From assembly GCA_964520785.1 (NCBI GenBank), contig CAZFQG010000252.1, positions 1-7,136 of the forward strand: a stretch of 7,136 bases of DNA, read 5' to 3'. Below are positions 1 to 7,122 of the stretch, one piece after another. The position numbers and the translations under genes were made by a program. This DNA is from CAZFQG01 sp964520785. Lineage in GTDB: Bacteria; Planctomycetota; Planctomycetia; Pirellulales; Thermoguttaceae. The notes beneath the pieces are model-generated. The model had not been told where the DNA came from and made no database searches. It saw only the letters and a program-made list of their open reading frames with translations. Each line of letters opens with the position of its first letter. Positions within the stretch are counted from its first letter, which is position 1.

Positions 1-3000
1 CGGTGACCCCTTTCATCCGCTTCTCTTCCGGGTGGGGAAGGCGGATGGTGATTTGCTTCGGCGGCTTGCGCGTCGGGGGGGTGATCGAGGCTTCGATGAC
101 GCCGTCGTTCGCGGACGACTCGATGACGTAGCCGACCTGGCCGAACGTGGTGGGAAGTTGCTCGGCGCGGACCTTCATGCCGTCCTTCAGCCAGTTCCGC
201 GTCACGAACGGAGCCAGGCGGAGTTCGTCGCGGCGTTCCTGGACGAGCATGATCCGCGTCTGGCAGAGGAACCAGCCCGTTTCGTGCGTCTTGTTCCAGC
301 CGCCGGCGTTGTGGAAGTGTTCCCAGAACGCGAGATTCTCGCGGCTGATGAGCGACGGAATCGTGTTGAAATAGCCGCGGATGAACGGCTTGACGTCGTC
401 GCGGAGGGCATAGAGTTCGACGCTCCGGCGGTAGTAGGGCTGGCATTTGTTGAAGCCGCCGAGATGGAACCAGAGTTCCCGGTTCGTCTCCTCGTCATAG
501 GTCGGCTCGCCGAGACCGGTACGGAGGAATTCGAGGCTCTCCATGTTGTCCAGCATGTCTTCCACCTCGTCGGAGAGCGGATTCAGGATGTTATTGACGT
601 ACAATTGGTGGGCCATCGCGTTCTTGCACCAGGCGCGGCTGCCGTCCTCGCCGGGGAAAAAGCCGCCCACCTCGCCAAATATGAACAGAAGCGGCGGATA
701 GGCGGGCGCCCAGGTGCCGTCGCTTTGCGAGACGACCGGCGTCCGGGCGGCGGTCCAGCGATAGGACCGTTCGATGCAATCGCGGTATTCGGTCGCGGCG
801 GATGCCAGTTTGTCGGCGTCCGGATGATCAATAAGGTCGAGCAGCCGCGACGTCTCCCGCAGGCCGCTGCAATACTGGGCCTCTTGGAAGGTCGTGTTGG
901 TGTAGCGGCCCCAGTCGGCGAAGACGCCGGGAGGGGCGACCCCCCAGTTCGGCTCCTTCTCTCCGTTCGCGTCGGTCCGTTTGGTCTTTTCGCGCTGCGC
1001 GGCGATCCATTTGCAGACCCGGGCGAACTCGGGGGCGTTCTTCTTGAACCAGTCCATGTCGGCGGCACGCTCGACGTATTCCACCATCGTCCAGAGGTGC
1101 CACCCGGTTCCCATCATGGTGTACCCGGTGGTCAAGTACCCCGCGTCGTTGTACCGGGCGATGAAGAATTCCAGGGCGTCGCGGGCGAAGTCCTGGTGTC
1201 CCATCATATCCATCCCGCGGATGACCGGATGGGATTCGCTTTCGAGCGCCCCGTAGCGGTCGGCGGAGGTCCAGGCGTCGATCCGGTCCCCGTCTTCCTC
1301 ATTCCCGGCGGCCAGCATGATGTGGACCTGAGAAGCGCGGATGATGTTGGTCAGGAGTTTGCTCGGAAGTTCGATCTGGGCGGAATCGGCCAAGAGCGAA
1401 TTCCAGTAGTCCTTGGTCTTCTTGGCATACTCGTCGGCCGTTCCCTTGAATTGGGCGTAGTCGTCGGGTTGGACGTTCCACCCCGGGATATAGCCGAAGA
1501 CTTTCGCCTTTTCGCCCGGCTGGAGGATGCCGCTGGCAATGACGTTTTCCCCGTCGGCGACGATCTTCAGGGGAGTGGCGTTTGCAGTATCGATAAACGC
1601 CAGCAACCGCCCGTCCTGGACGGCGATCGTGCCGCCGTCGACCGACCTGAGGTCGTCCAACGGCATGAGCTGTTTCTTCTTGAGGAACGGATACTTGTGC
1701 TTCGCCAGCGAGGAATCGCGGAGGACCTTGAAAATCATGATCGCCTCGGCCGGTTTGCCGGTGGTGTTTTCGACCGTGTATTCGGCCACGCAGACGCATC
1801 GTTCGCGGTGCCAATCGGGCTTGCCGGCTTCCGGCGAGTCTTCGACCGGGGCGACGAAGGGCCGAATCGAGTATTTCACCCCTTCCTCGTCGACGGTGGT
1901 TACCGGGATGGGCATCGTCTCGTCTTCGAGATGCCGGGTAAGGTTTTCGTAATTGTCGTCACCAAAGACGACGTGCAATTGATAGGGCCAATCGCGGTTG
2001 TAGCGATGGGTCTCCCCTTCGAAGACGGCACTCGGCTTGTCTCGAAGGTTGAATCCAACCGGACCATGCCGGTAGGCGACGAATTTCCGTTCGTCGTTCG
2101 CCAGGGAGATCATCGTGGGGCCGCGGTCCTGAATCTCGCGATGGACCATCTCCATCGCCTTTTCGAAGGTCTGCTCCGGCATGCGGCGGATTTGATCCAG
2201 CATCCGTTCATTACCGGCAAGCTCCTGCTTGTAGGCTTCCAGGCCGACGTTCTTGCTCGCGTCGGAAATCAAGACTCCCGCCTTGGGAACATACATCGCC
2301 CCGTTTTGGACGACCGGTTCTATGGCCGCGGCGAAGCGGGTTCCGTTCGCTCGAAAGCGGAGGGTGGTCTGATCGGTCTTGCACTGGTTGGTTTTGGCGT
2401 AGCGGATTTTGAGCGTGATTGGTTCGGCCGGGTTCCACGTCACGTGGTGCGGATCGTCCGAATCGAGGGCCTCGCCGTTGTAGACCTCAATGGAAACGGG
2501 GTCGTTCCCGAGGGAATCGTCCGCTTCGATTCGAATCGTCGCCGTATAGTATAGCGACTTCGTTTGGGCCGAGAGTCTCGTGACTTTCGGGAGGCCGTCC
2601 TTGACGTCGCGGAACACCCAGCGGACCTTGTCGGTGGCCTTTTGGCTATCGGCGAAGCTCAGCCGCCAAATCCAGGCGTCGCCGGACTTTTCCGAAGCCG
2701 CCGAAGCCGGTTTCCAAGCGCCCTGCCAACTTGATTCGCCGGTCCAGTACTGAAACTGGACGTTCTCCGGAACGTAGTCCGGATCGGCGAAAACGAGGCC
2801 CGCCTCGCGGATATAGCGGAATTCGCGCCATTCCAGGCCGATGCTGCCGTGGCCGTCTTCGTCCAGCGGAATCGCATATTCACCTTCCACCGGCAGAAGG
2901 TCCGTCGTGAACGAGATGTCCTCCGCCGGAAACTCCTCGACGCGCTTCGCCTTGGTGCCTTCCATCCGGTTCGGATCGGAGGTGACGACGGTGGCGAAGG

Positions 3001-3553
3001 GGGCGACGTCCACTCGGGTCATCCGGACGCGGCGTCTCCCTTCGGGGTCCGGCGTGAGCCGCGCGCCGATCCAATTGGCCGCGTCGCACGTCATGCCGTC
3101 GCCGGCGTCGGTGACGACCAGCCGCAGTTCGCTCGCGTCCCGGACGGGGACGGAGACTCTCTTGAGCCCGTCATTGAGGCGGACCACGCCGCTGTCGTAT
3201 TTCTTTTCTCCCTCCACGAACACCTGGAAGACGACGGACCCGTCGTTCCCCTCTTGGAGTCCGACCTCGGCTTCGAACAGGGCGAATTCCCCGGCCAGGT
3301 CGACGACGACCTCTCCCGGGGCGTGCATCCCGATTCCACGGTCGTAGGTCGCCGCGCCGCTGGTGAGTTTCCTCGCGGGCTTATCCGGCGGTTGCACGGC
3401 CGCGTTGAGGCTTACCTTGCCGAATCCGCAACGGGCGGAGATGATCCGTTCATTGAGGTCGTCTCCAAGGAACCGGGCGTCTTCCGCGGTGAACGCGGCG
3501 CCGGCGAGAATAAAAAAAGAGATGGCGGTGAAAATAAAGCTTGTCTGTCGCAC
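1..3553 (-). CDS. Secreted NPCBM-domain protein with six-hairpin glycosidase-like region (3' end beyond window)
   Basis: The frame is open from a GTG at 3553-3551 to the window edge, giving 1184 codons with no stop. Residues 1-23 form a signal peptide (hydrophobic FIFTAISFFILAGAA, likely cleavage after F-T-A23). Residues about 26-167 match an NPCBM carbohydrate-binding module, with the hallmark YDRGIGMHAPGEVVVDLAG around M76 followed by FEAEVGL. Residues about 205-700 are beta-rich and include a stretch that could be discoidin-like (QFQYWTGESSWQGAW, about 265-280). From about 705 the pattern fits an (alpha/alpha)6 six-hairpin glycosidase: DYWNSLL (W717), YGALESESHPVIRGMDMMGH (Y767-H786), then long helices. 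From about 1115 a beta-sandwich-like tail begins (FGQVGYVIES, ITIRLPHPEE), so the true end is probably near. I infer an exported polysaccharide or oligosaccharide hydrolase. I cannot assign a GH family or catalytic residues. It lies 64 bases after the serine hydrolase gene. Frame and direction are very secure; the enzymatic role is moderately supported. Confidence 0.88.
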   Translation of the reverse strand, partial: MRQTSFIFTAISFFILAGAAFTAEDARFLGDDLNERIISARCGFGKVSLNAAVQPPDKPARKLTSGAATYDRGIGMHAPGEVVVDLAGEFALFEAEVGLQEGNDGSVVFQVFVEGEKKYDSGVVRLNDGLKRVSVPVRDASELRLVVTDAGDGMTCDAANWIGARLTPDPEGRRRVRMTRVDVAPFATVVTSDPNRMEGTKAKRVEEFPAEDISFTTDLLPVEGEYAIPLDEDGHGSIGLEWREFRYIREAGLVFADPDYVPENVQFQYWTGESSWQGAWKPASAASEKSGDAWIWRLSFADSQKATDKVRWVFRDVKDGLPKVTRLSAQTKSLYYTATIRIEADDSLGNDPVSIEVYNGEALDSDDPHHVTWNPAEPITLKIRYAKTNQCKTDQTTLRFRANGTRFAAAIEPVVQNGAMYVPKAGVLISDASKNVGLEAYKQELAGNERMLDQIRRMPEQTFEKAMEMVHREIQDRGPTMISLANDERKFVAYRHGPVGFNLRDKPSAVFEGETHRYNRDWPYQLHVVFGDDNYENLTRHLEDETMPIPVTTVDEEGVKYSIRPFVAPVEDSPEAGKPDWHRERCVCVAEYTVENTTGKPAEAIMIFKVLRDSSLAKHKYPFLKKKQLMPLDDLRSVDGGTIAVQDGRLLAFIDTANATPLKIVADGENVIASGILQPGEKAKVFGYIPGWNVQPDDYAQFKGTADEYAKKTKDYWNSLLADSAQIELPSKLLTNIIRASQVHIMLAAGNEEDGDRIDAWTSADRYGALESESHPVIRGMDMMGHQDFARDALEFFIARYNDAGYLTTGYTMMGTGWHLWTMVEYVERAADMDWFKKNAPEFARVCKWIAAQREKTKRTDANGEKEPNWGVAPPGVFADWGRYTNTTFQEAQYCSGLRETSRLLDLIDHPDADKLASAATEYRDCIERSYRWTAARTPVVSQSDGTWAPAYPPLLFIFGEVGGFFPGEDGSRAWCKNAMAHQLYVNNILNPLSDEVEDMLDNMESLEFLRTGLGEPTYDEETNRELWFHLGGFNKCQPYYRRSVELYALRDDVKPFIRGYFNTIPSLISRENLAFWEHFHNAGGWNKTHETGWFLCQTRIMLVQERRDELRLAPFVTRNWLKDGMKVRAEQLPTTFGQVGYVIESSANDGVIEASITPPTRKPPKQITIRLPHPEEKRMKGVT

Positions 3554-3559
3554 GATGGA

Positions 3560-3563
3560 CTCC
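3560..3563 (-). promoter_or_regulatory. Ribosome binding site deciding the GTG start of the glycosidase-like gene
   Basis: On the minus strand GGAG is followed by six bases (TCCATC) and then GTG at 3553. No ATG is available in this frame near the signal peptide, and the next in-frame ATG (codon 76) would remove the signal peptide and half of the NPCBM domain. The site therefore supports a GTG start. Confidence 0.65.
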
Positions 3564-3617
3564 GTGGTGTGATCGTGTGGCGGTTGATGTGATTCGGTGC
3601 CGGTGTCGGACAACGTC

Positions 3618-4712
3618 TTAGCGTCTCGCCGCTTTCTTGACGAGAGGATAGAAGTCTTGATGATTGAACTGGACCTCGTTCCGCCAGTCGTTGATCTTGG
3701 TCATGACCATGTTTTCTTTGGGAAAGAGGAAACAGAACTGCGAGCCGTTGCCGCTCATGTACCATTCGTCTTTCTCATAGAAGGTGCGCGACCACCAGGC
3801 GAAGCCGTAACGCAGCGTGGCGACGTCGTCGGCCCGGTCTTGGGCCGTCTGGCCGTGCCAGCGGGCCTCGCTGCGATAGTCGATCAGTGGCTGGGGAATG
3901 TCGGTGAGGCTCTCCTTGACGTAGTCCGCCGAGAGGAGCCGTTTTCCATTCCAGACGCCGCCATTCAGGTAGAGCAGGCCGATCCGCGCCAGGTCGCTTG
4001 CCGTCATCTGGTGGCAACCGAATCCCTCGCTGATCGGGACGGTCTCGCCACTCTTGGCCTTGACCTCACCGTAGGCGTTCCAAACCACCTCGCCGGCGTC
4101 TAGAGAATCGAGAATCCGCTCGCGGAGGACGTCCTTCAGGGGCCGGCCGTACAGATACGTCAGTGCCCGGGAAATCTCCCACGGCTGGTTGTTGTGGTAG
4201 CGGGACATCTTTCCGGGCGGGAAGACGACTCCGTAGTGGGGAAACTGGCCGCCGTAAATCGTATTGGCGATGCCGGAGGTCATCGTCACCAGATGGCGGA
4301 ACGTGATCTGGTCGGAGTATTTCCCGGCGTCGAATTCGGGCCAGACATCGCGCACTTTCGTGTCGATCGAGGGAATAACGCCGTCGGTAAGTGCCACGCC
4401 GAGCATCATGCTGGTAATGCACTTGCCGCACGATTGAATGTCGATCCGCGTCTCCGGCGGCCCGGCATAGTTCCATTCGGCGACGAGGTAACCGTTGCGA
4501 ATCAGGGCGCCGTTGGCCTTGGCCTTCTTCATGAGGCCGTCGATTTCGGCAAGGGGGGCGGGGTCGAGCCCTTGTTCCTCCGGGGTCGAACGGGTCCAGG
4601 TTTTTCCGGGGAAAACGGTTTCGGCGGCCCGGGAAGCCGGCACCAAGGACAGGATGATGACGAAAACAGACAGAGTTCTCGGGAATCGTGCTCTACATTT
4701 CATGCGAATCAT
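3618..4712 (-). CDS. Secreted serine hydrolase, beta-lactamase class C / S12 family
   Basis: A 364-residue protein starting MIRMKCRARF. Residues 1-30 form a signal peptide (hydrophobic LSVFVIILSLVPAS, likely cleavage near A29/A30). The mature part has the penicillin-binding-protein-like serine hydrolase motifs: SxxK as S94-C-G-K97, YxN as Y172-H-N174, and FRHLVTMTSGIAN (138-150), typical of the family. The third catalytic box seems to be YMSGNGSQF (318-326), where GNG replaces the usual KTG or H-x-G. Known members are class C beta-lactamases, DD-peptidases, esterases and amide hydrolases; this sequence resembles the esterase or 6-aminohexanoate-dimer-hydrolase-like branch more than true beta-lactamases. 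The substrate is unknown. The frame extends upstream to 4970, but that extension lies inside the DUF1559 gene and reads as low-complexity shadow sequence, so the start is placed just before the signal peptide. An ATG at 4703 is a possible alternative start; neither has a clear Shine-Dalgarno. Confidence 0.9.
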   Translation of the reverse strand: MIRMKCRARFPRTLSVFVIILSLVPASRAAETVFPGKTWTRSTPEEQGLDPAPLAEIDGLMKKAKANGALIRNGYLVAEWNYAGPPETRIDIQSCGKCITSMMLGVALTDGVIPSIDTKVRDVWPEFDAGKYSDQITFRHLVTMTSGIANTIYGGQFPHYGVVFPPGKMSRYHNNQPWEISRALTYLYGRPLKDVLRERILDSLDAGEVVWNAYGEVKAKSGETVPISEGFGCHQMTASDLARIGLLYLNGGVWNGKRLLSADYVKESLTDIPQPLIDYRSEARWHGQTAQDRADDVATLRYGFAWWSRTFYEKDEWYMSGNGSQFCFLFPKENMVMTKINDWRNEVQFNHQDFYPLVKKAARR

Positions 4713-4749
4713 GCAATATCGGGGCTTTCTAATTGTCGGGTCAGTGATA

Positions 4750-5706
4750 TCAACGCAAGTTGTCGTCCAGACCTTCGTTCGCCATCTGCGACGGGGAACA
4801 AGCCGCTTGCCAGACTTTGAGGTCCATCTCCTGGCTGACGAAACGCCCGCTGCCGTCGGCGAGAAGGACATTGACGCCTCCCGGGTGTTTACTTCGCGAG
4901 GTGATGCGGAGACGGCGGTCGCCGACGCCGCTATAGGCGCCGACGCAGGGGGCGTCGTCGTTGTTGACACACATGTACCCGCGGATCCAGTCCTTCGTCT
5001 TGTCGTTGGGCAGGAAGTTATGATGATAGAGGCATCCCTCCGGATAGTGCATCACGCCTCGGAAATCCCCCTCGGTGAGAACGAGTTCCGAGACCATTAC
5101 CGTCTTCGAAGTGCCATCCGTGAAATCACGGATCTTCTTGTTGCTGTTGCAGTAGAACACGCCCCGCTCGGCCTGGGGACGGGTGTCTATTCCGCCGAAG
5201 TTGGGTATCTCCGTTCCCATCGGTCCGATGCCATTGTTGCCCGCGTAGTTGCCGTGGGCGAATGCCGGCGTGTTCAACCGCAACAGGGGCGCGACGACCT
5301 TGTCCGAGGGACATTGCATGACCGGCAGGAGCAGTCCGGTGACCGGAACGTTCGGCTGGTTGGGATCGCTTCCGGCCATGCCGAATCCTTTGTCCCAGTT
5401 GATTTGATCGAACACGACTCCCTGCTCGTAGTAGGGCATGGCGTGCGTGATCCAGGTCGACTCACTGGCGGCCGTGTTGTTCCCGCTCTCCGGCCAGTAG
5501 AATCCTGGAGGAAAGTGGCCCTTGGCCGCATGGTGGGCGTGCAGGGCCAGCCCGGTCTGCTTTTCGTTGTTGATGCAGTGCATGCGCCGTGCCGCCTCGC
5601 GTGCCGCCTGGACGGCCGGGAGGAGGAGAGCGATCAAGATGCCGATGATGGCGATTACCACCAGCAGCTCGACGAGCGTAAATCCTTTGCGCGATGGGGC
5701 GTTCAT
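4750..5706 (-). CDS. DUF1559 protein with type IV pilin-like N-terminal methylation/cleavage motif
   Basis: A 318-residue protein. The N-terminus has a prepilin-peptidase site, RKG8|FTLVELLVVIAIIGI, with the conserved Glu at position 13 and one hydrophobic helix to about residue 29. It then runs into PAVQAAREAARR (30-41) and C44-INNEKQTGLALHAHH, the usual DUF1559 (SBP_bac_10) opening. The C-terminal signature HPGGVNVLLADGSGRFVSQ starts at H274. Both ends and the length fit the family, so the gene is complete. The family is greatly expanded in Planctomycetes and is thought to form pseudopilin-like, surface or envelope-associated proteins; the exact role is not established. A strong GGAGG lies five bases before the ATG (5716-5712), which fixes the start. 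It follows the PEP-CTERM gene by 91 bases, a gap holding a terminator-like hairpin, and precedes the serine hydrolase gene by 37 bases. Confidence 0.95.
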   Translation of the reverse strand: MNAPSRKGFTLVELLVVIAIIGILIALLLPAVQAAREAARRMHCINNEKQTGLALHAHHAAKGHFPPGFYWPESGNNTAASESTWITHAMPYYEQGVVFDQINWDKGFGMAGSDPNQPNVPVTGLLLPVMQCPSDKVVAPLLRLNTPAFAHGNYAGNNGIGPMGTEIPNFGGIDTRPQAERGVFYCNSNKKIRDFTDGTSKTVMVSELVLTEGDFRGVMHYPEGCLYHHNFLPNDKTKDWIRGYMCVNNDDAPCVGAYSGVGDRRLRITSRSKHPGGVNVLLADGSGRFVSQEMDLKVWQAACSPSQMANEGLDDNLR

Positions 5707-5711
5707 GGGAT

Positions 5712-5716
5712 CCTCC
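5712..5716 (-). promoter_or_regulatory. Strong Shine-Dalgarno of the DUF1559 gene
   Basis: GGAGG followed by ATCCC and the ATG at 5706. It is the best ribosome binding site in the window. The surrounding bases are partly complementary to the 3' arm of the upstream hairpin (see findings). Confidence 0.75.
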
Positions 5717-5745
5717 GCGATAAAACCTCGAGTAATGCACGCCCC

Positions 5746-5770
5746 AAAACCGCGAGGACCGGCCCCGCGG
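5746..5770 (-). terminator. Rho-independent terminator-like hairpin after the PEP-CTERM gene
   Basis: Read on the minus strand, CCGCGGGG (5770-5763), a loop CCGGT and CCTCGCGG (5757-5750) form an 8-bp stem with one G-U pair, directly followed by TTTT (5749-5746). It begins 28 bases past the TAG of the PEP-CTERM gene. The short T run, followed by GGGG, suggests a weak or partial terminator. It leaves only about 40 bases before the DUF1559 start, so read-through may supply the downstream genes. Confidence 0.55.
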
Positions 5771-5797
5771 CTTCAGGGTGTGCGAATCCGTGAATAA

Positions 5798-7063
5798 CTA
5801 GCGCCGGCGGAACAACCCGAGGCCGGCGATGCTTGCGATTAATAGAACGAGCGCGCCCGGCTCGGGAACGGCGGCCGTGGCGGCCGTTTGACCCCAGTTG
5901 GCGCGGACGATGTCCAGGTCGGCCGAGCCGACGGTGCCGTCGCCGGAGGGGTCGCCGCAGGAAAGGCAACCCGGGTCCACGCTCTGTCCCCAGTTGGCGC
6001 GGACGATGTCCAAATCGGCGCTGCCGACCATGCCGTCGCCATTGAGGTCCCCGGCGAGGCCGGGTCCGCCAGCGTCCGGCAGGACGATCAGACCGTAGTG
6101 GGGACCGTCCAGTCCGCCGGCGCCGGCGGAGACGAGTTCGCCAAGGTACTGCCCGGTCGAAACGTCGAATTTGGCAATGGCGTTATCGTAATTCGAAACC
6201 AGCGCCGTCGTTTCGTCGAGGAAGCAAAGGCCCAGCGGCATGTTGATCAGCGGATCGGCGACCTCCAGGAAGTCGATCACCTTCGTGAACTCCGTCGCCC
6301 CGGCCGCCAGGTCGAGGGACCAGAGGCCGGTGGCGTATTGGTTCGGCGGAGCCGAGTTCGTCAGGGCGTAGAGTTTGCCGTCAAGGCCCATCTCCAAGGC
6401 GTACGGCACTCCGGGATCGGTCGTGAAACCGGTGTAGATTTCCAGCGAATAACTGCCGGTATCGCCCGTATCCCCCGTCGCGCGGCGAACCTGGCCGCCG
6501 TCGTGCGAAATCGCCCGAAAGAACTCCGGCAGGCCCGATGTCGTGTACTCCGCCGGGACGGGCTCGACCGAGTGGATGAGAGCGGCTGGGAACGGCGTGA
6601 ACGCCGGATCCAGTTCGCCCGCGTTGGTCTTGCCGGGTCCGAGGATTCGGTACACGCAGGTACCGCGCTTGGCCGCAAGCAGATTCCCCTCGTTGTCGAA
6701 CGTCAGGTCCGAGATGTTTCGCACGGCAGTGCTGAAGATGCCCAGATAAGTCCCGTCCGGCGCGAATTGGAGAATCCCGCCGGTGTCAGCGTTGCTGATG
6801 TCGTCGCGGTAGGCGACGTAGACGTTGCCGTCGGGCCCGAGTTTCATCCCGGTCGGTTCATTGAGGAGGTTTCCTCCCTCCGGGTCGGTGCCCAGGGTTG
6901 CCGCGTCCGCGAAGACCCCCTCGAATTCGCCCGTCTGGGCGTTGTACTTGAGAATCTGGCTGTTGTTCTTACTGCAGACCAGAATCGATTCGGCGGTGAC
7001 CTGGCCGGCAAGCAGGCCGAGGACGGCCGTTGCGGTCAAAAAACGTCGTGTGAACCAACACAT
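5798..7063 (-). CDS. Secreted beta-propeller-like protein with tandem dockerin-type repeats and PEP-CTERM anchor
   Basis: A 421-residue protein. Residues 1-24 form a signal peptide (RRFLTATAVLGLLAGQVTA, cleavage before E25). Residues about 25-335 show repeated units of the type seen in NHL/SMP-30-like beta-propellers: NEPTGMKLGPDGNVYVAYRD, ISDLTFDNEGNLLAAKRG, YALEMGLDGKLYALTN, MPLGLCFLDETTALVSNYDN. Two 23-residue dockerin-like repeats follow at 338-360 and 370-392 (GDLNGDGMVGSADLDIV and GDPSGDGTVGSADLDIV), each with EF-hand-like D-x-N/S-x-D-G...D spacing for calcium. They are joined by a linker with C366-L-S-C369. The tail is a PEP-CTERM signal: V-P-E-P at 399-402, a hydrophobic span, and a final RRR. 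Family knowledge says such tails direct export and processing by an exosortase; none is encoded here. AGGAG lies nine bases before the ATG. The ligand or activity is unknown. The domain order is secure; the propeller call is from repeat pattern only. Confidence 0.93.
   Translation of the reverse strand: MCWFTRRFLTATAVLGLLAGQVTAESILVCSKNNSQILKYNAQTGEFEGVFADAATLGTDPEGGNLLNEPTGMKLGPDGNVYVAYRDDISNADTGGILQFAPDGTYLGIFSTAVRNISDLTFDNEGNLLAAKRGTCVYRILGPGKTNAGELDPAFTPFPAALIHSVEPVPAEYTTSGLPEFFRAISHDGGQVRRATGDTGDTGSYSLEIYTGFTTDPGVPYALEMGLDGKLYALTNSAPPNQYATGLWSLDLAAGATEFTKVIDFLEVADPLINMPLGLCFLDETTALVSNYDNAIAKFDVSTGQYLGELVSAGAGGLDGPHYGLIVLPDAGGPGLAGDLNGDGMVGSADLDIVRANWGQSVDPGCLSCGDPSGDGTVGSADLDIVRANWGQTAATAAVPEPGALVLLIASIAGLGLFRRR
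5892..6012. repeat. Near-identical direct repeat encoding the two dockerin-like units
   Basis: The 25-base stretch at 5892-5916 recurs exactly at 5988-6012, an offset of 96 bases or 32 codons. Similarity continues past each copy with scattered differences. It encodes the shared ADLDIVRANWGQ part of the two dockerin-like repeats and points to a recent in-frame duplication or to conversion between copies. Confidence 0.85.
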
Positions 7064-7072
7064 TGCACTTCT

Positions 7073-7077
7073 CTCCT
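7073..7077 (-). promoter_or_regulatory. Ribosome binding site of the PEP-CTERM gene
   Basis: AGGAG within a purine-rich GAGAGGAGAGAAG run, nine bases before the ATG at 7063. It supports this start, which also begins directly with the signal peptide. Confidence 0.6.
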
Positions 7078-7087
7078 CTCATAAACA

Positions 7088-7113
7088 GGAACGGACAATT
7101 CGTTACTCGTTCC
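7088..7113. repeat. Imperfectly spaced inverted repeat in the 5' leader
   Basis: GGAACG (7088-7093) and CGTTCC (7108-7113) are perfect 6-base inverted arms separated by 14 bases, 25 bases upstream of the PEP-CTERM gene start. They could form a leader hairpin or a protein site, or arise by chance. Confidence 0.3.
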
Positions 7114-7122
7114 CAATTGCAT

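Noticed and set aside
32..2554. 840-codon plus-strand open frame
   Set aside because: It is antisense to the minus-strand glycosidase-like gene, has no recognisable domain or ribosome binding site, and its composition is that of a complementary shadow of GC-rich codons.
2849..3592. 247-codon plus-strand open frame
   Set aside because: Antisense to the NPCBM end of the glycosidase-like gene and without recognisable motifs.
3554..3617. Gap between serine hydrolase and glycosidase-like genes examined for a terminator or promoter
   Set aside because: No stable hairpin with a T run and no clear promoter boxes; only the GGAG before the GTG start stands out.
4713..4749. Gap between DUF1559 and serine hydrolase genes examined for a terminator
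   Set aside because: Only 37 bases, with no inverted repeat of note, consistent with read-through.
4713..4970. N-terminal extension of the serine hydrolase to an ATG at 4970
   Set aside because: It overlaps the DUF1559 coding region in another frame, reads as Ser/Thr/Ala/Arg-rich shadow sequence, and would bury the signal peptide inside the protein.
4495..5793. 432-codon plus-strand open frame
   Set aside because: Antisense to both the serine hydrolase start and the whole DUF1559 gene; no family features.
5892..6012. Direct repeat considered as a CRISPR or mobile-element trace
   Set aside because: There are only two copies, they lie in frame inside a coding region and they encode dockerin-like units.
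5888..7084. 398-codon plus-strand open frame
   Set aside because: Antisense to the PEP-CTERM gene, whose signal peptide, dockerin-like repeats and sorting tail make the minus strand certain.
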